From positions 1,376 to 19,502 of the forward strand of contig DLNA01000030.1 of the NCBI GenBank assembly GCA_002476865.1: a stretch of 18,127 nucleotides of DNA, given 5' to 3'. A program made the translations under genes and the position numbers. The notes beneath the pieces were generated by a model. It was not told the origin of the DNA. It searched no databases and saw only the letters and a list, made by a program, of their open reading frames with translations. Of this stretch, positions 8,352 to 13,906 are shown piece after piece; position 1 is the stretch's first letter; each line of letters opens with the position of its first letter. This stretch comes from Patescibacteria group bacterium UBA7522. Lineage in GTDB: Bacteria > Patescibacteriota > CPR2 > UBA1875.

Positions 8352-8627
8352 TTAGTGTAGCAATTCGAGGAATTTGCGAGGTATACTTTTACCTAGCGAA
8401 CAAACCGACAAAGACAGTAATCCGGCGTTGATCTCCCCTATCGCTTTGCGACCGATGCGATAGCCGAAAACGAGAAGATCCCTTTCGGACCAACCAACAA
8501 CAAGATCTTCGATTGTATTAATCCCGAGGGCACTCAGGCGGCGAACGATATGAGGACTCAGGTTGGGTAACTCATCCACAGAAAGAGAGCCAATCGTCTG
8601 AATATAGTTGCTACGACTATACTGCAT
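8352..8627 (-). CDS. Stand-alone RNA polymerase alpha C-terminal-domain-like protein
   Basis: A 91-residue protein that is little more than one alpha-CTD-type helix-hairpin-helix unit. SVDELPNLSPHIVRRLSALGINTIEDLV (about 16-43) corresponds to the first helices of alpha-CTD, and GYRIGRKAIGEINAGL (55-70) to its GKKSLTEIK hairpin region. No alpha N-terminal (assembly) domain is present. By eye, the position of the DNA-contacting Arg265 of E. coli aligns with His, so UP-element binding cannot be assumed. I chose ATG 8627 because AGAGGA lies nine bases before it; an earlier in-frame ATG at 8645 would add six residues but has no ribosome site. It has its own promoter, divergent from valS, and its own terminator, so it is monocistronic. 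Other HhH DNA- or RNA-binding roles are possible. Confidence 0.65.
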   Translation of the reverse strand: MQYSRSNYIQTIGSLSVDELPNLSPHIVRRLSALGINTIEDLVVGWSERDLLVFGYRIGRKAIGEINAGLLSLSVCSLGKSIPRKFLELLH

Positions 8628-8682
8628 TAGGTACCATCCTCTCATCGATCATTAAAAACGGGGATTATTGAGAATCCTGTGG

Positions 8683-8691
8683 ATTTTATCA
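8683..8691 (-). promoter_or_regulatory. Extended -10 promoter of the alpha-CTD-like gene
   Basis: On the minus strand, TGA-TAAAAT; the predicted start lies near 8676, leaving about a 48-base leader before the ATG at 8627. The leader includes a small GGATT/AATCC hairpin and the AGAGGA ribosome site. It is divergent to, and about 45 bases from, the valS promoter. Confidence 0.5.
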
Positions 8692-8731
8692 AAAAATAAG
8701 ATTAAAATCAATTTTAAAAAATCTTAAAAAA

Positions 8732-8740
8732 TGCTATAAT
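8732..8740 (+). promoter_or_regulatory. valS: Extended -10 promoter of the valS leader
   Basis: TGC-TATAAT is a perfect extended -10. The -35 position carries only TTTTAA (8712-8717 region). Predicted transcription start is near 8747, so the T-box leader is about 170 bases long before the valS ATG at 8919. Confidence 0.75.
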
Positions 8741-8746
8741 TCAAAA

Positions 8747-8918
8747 ACAGACGCAAAGCCGGCTAGTCACCGGTTAGTCCCCAAAAGAAAGCTTTAAAAA
8801 CAGTGAGTAGAATTGGGCGGCTGGCACCGTAATCGCCTAAAAAAGAGCGCCACGCGAAACGGGATGGTACCGCCCGAAAGGGTTCCTGTGAGACGTGGTT
8901 TTAATTTTAAAGGAAACC
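8747..8918 (+). promoter_or_regulatory. T-box riboswitch leader of valS, probably translational
   Basis: The 3' half has a textbook T-box antiterminator/antisequestrator. Helix A1 is CGGGA (8860-8864) with TCCTG (8884-8888, one G-U). The seven-base bulge TGGTACC (8865-8871) matches the family's conserved UGGNACC. Helix A2 is GCCC/GGGT closed by a GAAA tetraloop (8872-8883). The bulge base after UGG is U, which would pair with discriminator A73 of tRNA-Val. An outer helix CCACG/CGTGG (8850-8854, 8894-8898) can extend it. Alternatively GGTTCCT (8881-8887) can pair with AGGAAACC (8911-8918), which covers the Shine-Dalgarno up to the start codon. No terminator hairpin plus T-run lies between the T-box and the ATG. 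The 5' half has a 30-base hairpin (8750-8779) with GTC in its loop. Stem I and the specifier are not canonical and remain unresolved. Confidence 0.8.
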
Positions 8919-11057
8919 ATGAAACAAATATCAGGCCCATATGAAGCAAAAAAAATAGAAACCCACATTTATAAATACTGGGAAGAAAATGGCTTTTTTA
9001 AGCCAAAAAAGACAAACGGGAAAAACCCATTTGTCGTCGCCATACCTCCTCCCAACGTTACCGGCTCACTCCATATGGGACACGCTCTAAATAATTCCAT
9101 CCAGGACGTTTTGGTAAGATGGCATCGAATGCGCGGGATTCCAACTCTTTGGATTCCCGGGACTGATCATGCCGGGATAGCGACCCAGAACGTAGTTGAG
9201 AAAAAACTCAGAAAAGAAGGAAAAACAAGATTTCAAATCGGAAGAGAAAAGTTCGAAAAAGAGGTTTGGAAATGGAAGGATCAGTACGAAAATCACATTT
9301 TGGGCCAGCTTAAAACAATGGGGTGTTCGTGCGATTTTTCAAAGACCAGATTCACGATGGACGAAAAGTACTCCGAAGCCGTAAAAGAAGCTTTTGTTCA
9401 TTATTATAATAAGGGCTATCTCTATAGAGATTTTCGAATTATAAATTGGTGCCCAAGATGCAAAACATCGCTTTCTGACTTAGAGGTAGAACACGAAGAA
9501 CGGAGCGATTATCTTTGGTACATAAAATACAGGACAAAAGACAGCGAAAAAACCATCACAGTAGCAACCACAAGGCCAGAAACCATGCTGGGCGATGTGG
9601 CTGTGGCGGTAAATCCAAAGGATAAAAGATACAAGCCCATGATAGGTAAACAACTCATCGTACCCATTATAAATAGGGAGGTGCCAATAGTTGCAGACGA
9701 ACTAGTAGATCCTAAATTTGGCACGGGCGCAGTCAAAGTAACTCCCGCACACGATCAAACGGATTTTGAAATAGCCGAAAAGCATAATTTAGAGAAAATC
9801 ACAGTTATTGATGAAGCGGGGAAAATGACAAAATCATGCGGAAAAGATTATCTGGGCCTAGACAGATATGAAGCAAGAGAAAAAATCATTGAGAAGCTAA
9901 AAAAAGAAAAATTGATAGAGAGAGAAGAACCATATAGCCACAATGTAGGCCACTGCTATCGGTGCCAAACGGTTATAGAACCGTTACTCTCCCTACAATG
10001 GTTTGTCTCCATGAAAAAACTTGCTAGTCCAGCAATTAGTGCCGTTAAAAAAGGAGAGATAAAATTCCATCCAAAAAAATGGGAGAGAGTTTATCTTCAT
10101 TGGATGGAGAATATAAAAGATTGGTGCGTTTCGAGGCAGTTATGGTGGGGCCATCAAATACCGGCATGGTACTGTGAGTGCGGCGAAACGATCGTGGCCA
10201 AAAATGAACCCAAAGCATGCCCAAAGTGTAAAAGTAAAAAGATAAAAAGAGAAGAAGATGTTTTGGATACTTGGTTTTCGAGTGCCCTCTGGCCATTTGC
10301 AACACTAGGATGGCCCCAAAAAACCCTCAACTACAAAAAATTCTACCCAACATCTCTTAACTCTACCGCTCGAGATATTATCTACCTCTGGGTCGCCAGA
10401 ATGATTATGTCTAGCTACGAATTTACCGGCACAAAGCCATTTTCTAATGTTTTTATCCACGCAACCGTTTTCAACAAAGAGGGCCGTCGCATGTCTAAAT
10501 CTCTTGGCACGGGCGTTGACCCCATTGATCTTATAGAAAAGTATGGCGCTGACGCTGTTCGATTTGGGCTTTTGTGGCAAGCCGCACAGGGTCAAGATAT
10601 GAAATTTACAGAAGACGCATTAAATGCCGCCAAAAAATTTGCTAATAAAATCTGGAATGCTTCTCGTTTCGTCATGATGAATCTTAAAGATTATAATCCA
10701 ATATCTCTTGCCGACTTTGAAAAGGGTGCCCAAAGCGAAGATCAACGAATCATAGAGAAGATGAGAAAAACTATCCACAAAATTAATAACTATCTTAAAA
10801 AATACGACTTTCAACACGCAGAAGAGATTCTGTATGATTTCTTTTGGCACGATTTTTGTGATAAATACATCGAGGTAGCTAAAACAAGAATAAGAGAGGG
10901 TGGAGAAGATAAAAAGATAGCTCAGTATACCCTAAATCTCGTTTTAGAGAACTCATTAAAACTAATTCACCCCTTTATGCCCTTTTTAACCGAGGAAGTT
11001 TGGCAGAGATTAGAAAAAGACGATCCGCTAATCACATCTGATTGGCCAAAGGAGTAA
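8919..11057 (+). CDS. valS: Valyl-tRNA synthetase, lacking the C-terminal coiled-coil arm
   Basis: A class I synthetase that charges tRNA-Val. Visible parts: PPPNVTGSLHMGHAL with the HMGH signature at 52-55, the CP1 editing domain with ATTRPETMLGDVAVAV and the GTGAVKVTPAHDQTDFE segment, zinc-ribbon-like cysteine pairs (CPRC; CEC...CPKC), DVLDTWFSSALWP, and the second signature as RMSKS (524-528) instead of KMSKS. The anticodon-binding helical domain ends in MPFLTEEVWQRL and the protein stops about 15 residues later, at 712 residues. Bacterial ValRS is usually near 870-950 and carries a C-terminal coiled coil that grips the tRNA elbow; that part is absent. ATG 8919 is preferred over GTG 8895 because AAAGGA lies just upstream and the GTG would sit inside the T-box. 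Expression is probably controlled by that T-box. Confidence 0.95.
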   Translation: MKQISGPYEAKKIETHIYKYWEENGFFKPKKTNGKNPFVVAIPPPNVTGSLHMGHALNNSIQDVLVRWHRMRGIPTLWIPGTDHAGIATQNVVEKKLRKEGKTRFQIGREKFEKEVWKWKDQYENHILGQLKTMGCSCDFSKTRFTMDEKYSEAVKEAFVHYYNKGYLYRDFRIINWCPRCKTSLSDLEVEHEERSDYLWYIKYRTKDSEKTITVATTRPETMLGDVAVAVNPKDKRYKPMIGKQLIVPIINREVPIVADELVDPKFGTGAVKVTPAHDQTDFEIAEKHNLEKITVIDEAGKMTKSCGKDYLGLDRYEAREKIIEKLKKEKLIEREEPYSHNVGHCYRCQTVIEPLLSLQWFVSMKKLASPAISAVKKGEIKFHPKKWERVYLHWMENIKDWCVSRQLWWGHQIPAWYCECGETIVAKNEPKACPKCKSKKIKREEDVLDTWFSSALWPFATLGWPQKTLNYKKFYPTSLNSTARDIIYLWVARMIMSSYEFTGTKPFSNVFIHATVFNKEGRRMSKSLGTGVDPIDLIEKYGADAVRFGLLWQAAQGQDMKFTEDALNAAKKFANKIWNASRFVMMNLKDYNPISLADFEKGAQSEDQRIIEKMRKTIHKINNYLKKYDFQHAEEILYDFFWHDFCDKYIEVAKTRIREGGEDKKIAQYTLNLVLENSLKLIHPFMPFLTEEVWQRLEKDDPLITSDWPKE

Positions 11058-11077
11058 AGTTCTTATCTAAAAACAAC

Positions 11078-11101
11078 AAATTGTTCCACGTGGAACAATT
11101 T
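11078..11101 (+). other. parS site, copy 1
   Basis: A perfect 24-bp palindrome whose 16-base core, TGTTCCACGTGGAACA (11082-11097), fits the chromosomal ParB-binding consensus TGTTNCACGTGNAACA at every position. It lies between the converging ends of valS and the unknown membrane gene. As a hairpin followed by TTTT it could also serve as a weak terminator, but an identical core is repeated at 12025 where no gene ends. No parA or parB gene is in the window. Confidence 0.85.
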
Positions 11102-11112
11102 TAAACCGACAT

Positions 11113-11973
11113 TTACTGTTTAATCCGTTCTATCTCTTTTATTTTTCTTTCATAATATTCAGATTTTGAATTATTTTTTAATAAACCTGAATAAAATCTA
11201 GCGGTTCGAAGCATCTGTTCGTCTACTGGAAAACAATTTAGGTATTGCTCTAAAGCTTCTAACGCTAACCCAAAGTTTTGAATTGAGCCCAACGTCTCTA
11301 TTTCAAGGACATAGGGCTCACGCAAACACAAATTATTCTCTTGAATCCTTTTAACGAGATAAAGGGTCACTTTTTCGAGTTTGTACTCATTTAAAAGATA
11401 TCCTAGCTTGATTTTCTTTTTTAAATCACTTGAGTTTTCATTTTTAATCATTAAAATCTCTTTACCAAGAGACCCTTTAATCCCATAATCGTCAAATCTT
11501 TTCTCGTTAATTATTTTTAACAATTTTCCGGGGTCGGTTAAGGGCTCTGAAGCAGTTAAATAACACGACTCCCCTCTTATAACGCCAATGAAGCTCTCGA
11601 GTTCAAGATACTCTCTTTCTCCTATCTTGTTTTGCAGCTTTCTTAAAACATAAAAGTCATCATTTAGAGCCGCCTGCTCTGCAATAATTAAAAATAACTC
11701 TTTTTTATTTAATAACCCTGAGATTACTTTAGCGGTTTGATAATCCCCTCGCTCTGACAGTCCGACTACTAAATTTGCCAAGTGACTTGATTCTGGCTCC
11801 AGCGATGCAGTAATAAAAAGCGACACTAAATCCCTCTCTCTATTAAGGGCTGACTCGTATTTGGCTAACTCTTTCTTCCGAACTTGACTAACAACAGATA
11901 GATTGGAAAAAATTGAAAACGAAAATCCAAAAATTATAAATAAAATCAGCAGATTAAAAAAGAAGTTCTTCAT
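11113..11973 (-). CDS. Unrecognised membrane-anchored helical-repeat protein between two parS sites
   Basis: I do not recognise this family. The 286-residue product has one N-terminal hydrophobic segment (about 3-24) with few basic residues before it, then a soluble, mostly helical region. Its pattern of short amphipathic helix pairs (for example LANLVVGLSERGDYQTAKVISGLL and LGLALEALEQYLNCF-like LALEALEQYL near 245) suggests degenerate TPR-type repeats. A basic tail (YYERKIKEIERIKQ) ends it. No catalytic motif is seen; cysteines are scattered. I use ATG 11973; a GTG two codons upstream (11979) is an alternative that would coincide with the predicted transcription start. The gene is alone, faces away from its neighbours, and is bracketed by the two parS palindromes, with copy 2 just upstream of its promoter. 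A link to segregation is only positional. Confidence 0.75.
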   Translation of the reverse strand: MKNFFFNLLILFIIFGFSFSIFSNLSVVSQVRKKELAKYESALNRERDLVSLFITASLEPESSHLANLVVGLSERGDYQTAKVISGLLNKKELFLIIAEQAALNDDFYVLRKLQNKIGEREYLELESFIGVIRGESCYLTASEPLTDPGKLLKIINEKRFDDYGIKGSLGKEILMIKNENSSDLKKKIKLGYLLNEYKLEKVTLYLVKRIQENNLCLREPYVLEIETLGSIQNFGLALEALEQYLNCFPVDEQMLRTARFYSGLLKNNSKSEYYERKIKEIERIKQ

Positions 11974-11984
11974 AATCACAGTTT

Positions 11985-11990
11985 ATTACA
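11985..11990 (-). promoter_or_regulatory. Possible -10 box of the inter-parS gene
   Basis: TGTAAT on the minus strand, five bases before GTG 11979 and eleven before ATG 11973, implying a very short or absent leader. The -35 position reads CTGAAT (12008-12013), only a partial match, and parS copy 2 begins about 12 bases upstream of it, so bound ParB could affect this promoter. Confidence 0.45.
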
Positions 11991-12021
11991 TCTGAGCCGT
12001 TATCTCAATTCAGATTTTTAA

Positions 12022-12043
12022 AATTGTTCCACGTGGAACAATT
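12022..12043 (+). other. parS site, copy 2
   Basis: A perfect 22-bp palindrome with the same 16-base core as copy 1 (12025-12040) and a full match to the ParB-binding consensus. It is 943 bp centre to centre from copy 1. It lies in non-coding DNA between the divergent starts of the membrane gene and tRNA-Arg, so a terminator role makes no sense here. Confidence 0.88.
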
Positions 12044-12084
12044 AACGTTTTTCTCTTTATAAAGCCAAAAAATGGTTTTTTTTA

Positions 12085-12113
12085 TTGAAAAAAGTTTAAC
12101 TTTGAGATAAACT
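12085..12113 (+). promoter_or_regulatory. Probable promoter of tRNA-Arg
   Basis: TTGAAA (12085-12090), a 17-base spacer, and TAAACT (12108-12113, four of six to consensus). The predicted start would be about six bases before the mature tRNA at 12126. Confidence 0.45.
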
Positions 12114-12125
12114 CTATCTACATTA

Positions 12126-12201
12126 GCGCCCGTAGCTCAGTGGATAGAGCGTCTGGTTGCGGTCCAGAAGGTCGGAGGTTCGACTCCTCCCGGGCGTACC
12201 A
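12126..12201 (+). tRNA. tRNA-Arg(GCG)
   Basis: A complete cloverleaf with an encoded CCA. Acceptor GCGCCCG/CGGGCGT with discriminator A; D-arm GCTC...GAGC with A20, an arginine identity base; anticodon stem TCTGG/CCAGA with loop TTGCGGT, giving anticodon GCG with C35; T-arm GGAGG TTCGACT CCTCC. It reads CGC and CGU through G34. Most bacteria use an ACG tRNA edited to inosine by TadA for these codons, so the G34 form is unusual. Confidence 0.93.
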
Positions 12202-12211
12202 ACTTAGGTTT

Positions 12212-12217
12212 TATAAT
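12212..12217 (+). promoter_or_regulatory. Possible -10 box of tRNA-Ser
   Basis: TATAAT, 14 bases upstream of the mature tRNA-Ser start, in the 30-base gap after tRNA-Arg. Any -35 would lie inside tRNA-Arg. The two tRNAs may also be co-transcribed. Confidence 0.4.
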
Positions 12218-12231
12218 CGGAAAGTTAAAAT

Positions 12232-12323
12232 GGTGGAATGCCAGAGCCCGGTTGAATGGGCCGCACTCGAAATGCGGTATACCCGTGAGGGTATCGGGGG
12301 TTCGAATCCCTCTTCCACCGCCA
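12232..12323 (+). tRNA. tRNA-Ser(CGA)
   Basis: A complete class II tRNA with an encoded CCA. Acceptor GGTGGAA/TTCCACC with discriminator G, as expected for serine; anticodon stem CCGCA/TGCGG with loop CTCGAAA, anticodon CGA reading UCG; a long variable arm with an inner TACCC/GGGTA stem; T-arm GGGGG TTCGAAT CCCTC. It follows tRNA-Arg by 30 bases. The 171 bases after it, up to the next gene, are very AT-rich and show no other element except the next promoter. Confidence 0.95.
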
Positions 12324-12482
12324 AAATTGGAAATCCGAAAATAAAAACGACTATTAACTATTTTATAAAAACATACGTATAAATATAAAACTCAATTCAA
12401 ATTTAAATAGTATTGGTCAACGTTAGAGCAGGAAATAAATTTTTAAAAAATTATTTAAATAGATATTAATTGAATACTGAAT

Positions 12483-12488
12483 TATAAT
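12483..12488 (+). promoter_or_regulatory. -10 box of the DJ-1-like/mutM/holA operon (leaderless start)
   Basis: TATAAT, then six bases (TTTTAT), then the ATG at 12495, putting the predicted +1 on the start codon. There is no room for a Shine-Dalgarno and no clear -35. Confidence 0.65.
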
Positions 12489-12494
12489 TTTTAT

Positions 12495-13028
12495 ATGGCA
12501 AAAGTATTGATAATAGTTCCACATGATAGATTTCGTGACGAAGAATTTACGGCTGCTTATAACGCTCTGGTAGACGAATCTCACACAGTTCAGATTGGAT
12601 CAAGTCATCACACTGAAGCAACCGGACATTTTGGCCTGGTCGTCAAACCTGATGTGAATATTGGCTTTGTAGAGCCAAAAGATTATGATGCCCTGGTATT
12701 TATAGGCGGACGAGGCGTTGAAGAATACTTTACAGAATCAAAAATCCACAATCTAATTAAAAACTTTGTAACAGAACGAAAAATTGTGGGCGCTATCGGC
12801 CTGGCGGTTGAACTTCTTTCTTATGCTGGAGTTTTAGCCGGAAAAAGAGTTACCTGTCACCCAGATCTTATCCAAAGCATCCAAGGCGCAGGTGCATATT
12901 ATACCGGTCGACAAGCAGAGATAGATAGCGATATTTTAACCAGTATAGATGAGCGCACCAAAGACGCTTTTGCCGAAGAGTTAATAAAAGCACTTAGATT
13001 TGCTGATGAAAGAGGAAGATTGAGCTAA
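12495..13028 (+). CDS. DJ-1/PfpI-superfamily protein without the nucleophile cysteine
   Basis: A 177-residue class I glutamine-amidotransferase-like fold. VLIIVPHDRFRDEEFTAAYNAL at the N-terminus has the usual acidic residue of the DJ-1 site (EE at 16-17). YDALVFIGGRG (64-74) and the nucleophile-elbow region VGAIGLAVELLSYAGVLAGKR (98-118) follow. In active members the elbow reads AICHGP or similar; here it is AIGLAV, so the catalytic Cys is Gly (position 102) and the next His is also missing. A C-H pair appears later in VTCHPD (121-122). The usual protease, glyoxalase or deglycase chemistry therefore looks lost or relocated. It is the first gene of an operon; its TAA stop overlaps the mutM ATG (TAATG). 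Possibly a binding or regulatory protein. Superfamily placement is good; function is unknown. Confidence 0.8.
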   Translation: MAKVLIIVPHDRFRDEEFTAAYNALVDESHTVQIGSSHHTEATGHFGLVVKPDVNIGFVEPKDYDALVFIGGRGVEEYFTESKIHNLIKNFVTERKIVGAIGLAVELLSYAGVLAGKRVTCHPDLIQSIQGAGAYYTGRQAEIDSDILTSIDERTKDAFAEELIKALRFADERGRLS

Positions 13029-13906
13029 TGCCAGAGCTGCCTGAAGTAGAGACGATAAAAAGGGGGCTCGAAAAAGAGATCATTGGCACAAGGGTTGTCG
13101 ATGTGATTTTTTTGTGGGTAAAAACACTTAAAGACAAAAGCCCCAAGATAGCGACTGCCCAAATAATAGGTAAGAAAATTATTTCAATCAAAAGAAGAGC
13201 AAAAATCATAATTATTAATCTAGAAGATGACTTGAATCTACTTTTTCATATGAAAATGACTGGACATTTAATCATAGCGCCGGCCTCAACCAAAATTCAA
13301 GATAACGGACAGTGGGTTAGCAGTCAAAAAGAGCTTAAAGACCCTTTTAATCAATATATTCGACTAATTATTTATTTAGATAACAATAAATTAGTTGCTT
13401 TTTCTGATCTTAGAAAATTTGGCTACTTAAAAATAGTGAGCAATACCGAACTTGAAAAGATTTTGAGCGAATATGGTCCCGAGCCCTTTTCTAAAGATTT
13501 TAATGTAAACTACTTAAAAAAAATCCTATCCAATAAAAAAATTGCAATCAAAAAAGCTCTCCTAGACCAAAAAACAATATCGGGCATTGGCAATATCTAC
13601 GCAGATGAAATCTTGTTTGCCTCAAAGATTAATCCTCTTAAAACCGCCTCAAAAGTTTCCGAAAAAGAATTAAATTCCATAATCCAAAATACTAAAAAAA
13701 TTTTAAGAAAGTCAATTGAGTTAGGTGGGACATCAACGTCCGACTTCAGGAACATTAAGGGCGATCGAGGACTTTACGGAAACCGTTTAAAGGTTTATAA
13801 AAAAAACGGCCGTTCTTGTACTATTTGCCATAGCGAGATTAAAAGAATGGTCGTCGGCGGCAGAGGAACGCATTTTTGCCCAAAATGTCAGGAGTTAAAT
13901 GATTAA
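13028..13906 (+). CDS. mutM: MutM/Fpg formamidopyrimidine-DNA glycosylase
   Basis: This base-excision repair enzyme removes 8-oxoguanine and formamidopyrimidines and nicks the DNA backbone. The N-terminal catalytic Pro follows the initiator Met in MPELPEVETIKRGL, with the catalytic Glu beside it. The conserved Lys is in HMKMTGHL (about 76). The helix-two-turn-helix region includes ISGIGNIYADEILFASKINP, and the C-terminal zinc finger has CxxC at 264/267 and CxxC at 284/287, with the catalytic Arg in GGRGTHFC. All key residues are present at 292 residues, a usual length. The start overlaps the preceding stop by one base, and its own end overlaps holA by eight bases, so the three genes are translated as a coupled set. 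Confidence 0.96.
   Translation: MPELPEVETIKRGLEKEIIGTRVVDVIFLWVKTLKDKSPKIATAQIIGKKIISIKRRAKIIIINLEDDLNLLFHMKMTGHLIIAPASTKIQDNGQWVSSQKELKDPFNQYIRLIIYLDNNKLVAFSDLRKFGYLKIVSNTELEKILSEYGPEPFSKDFNVNYLKKILSNKKIAIKKALLDQKTISGIGNIYADEILFASKINPLKTASKVSEKELNSIIQNTKKILRKSIELGGTSTSDFRNIKGDRGLYGNRLKVYKKNGRSCTICHSEIKRMVVGGRGTHFCPKCQELND

Noticed and set aside
8570..8690. DnaA-box-like TCATCCACA and TGTGGATTT near the valS promoter as an origin
   Set aside because: Only imperfect, scattered matches and no clustered boxes or AT-rich unwinding pattern distinct from the background; another near match (CTATCCACA) lies inside valS coding sequence.
8750..8779. GACGCAAAGCC...GTC hairpin resembling part of a c-di-GMP-I riboswitch
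   Set aside because: Only the ACGCAAAGCC string is reminiscent; the second helix and receptor contacts are absent, while the downstream T-box core explains the leader.
11078..11101. Palindrome after valS read as an ordinary intrinsic terminator
   Set aside because: It can fold and is followed by TTTT, but the identical core recurs at 12025 where no gene ends, and it fits the parS consensus fully.
12140..12382. Open frame across the tRNA-Arg and tRNA-Ser genes
   Set aside because: It reads through two tRNA genes and shows no protein family pattern.
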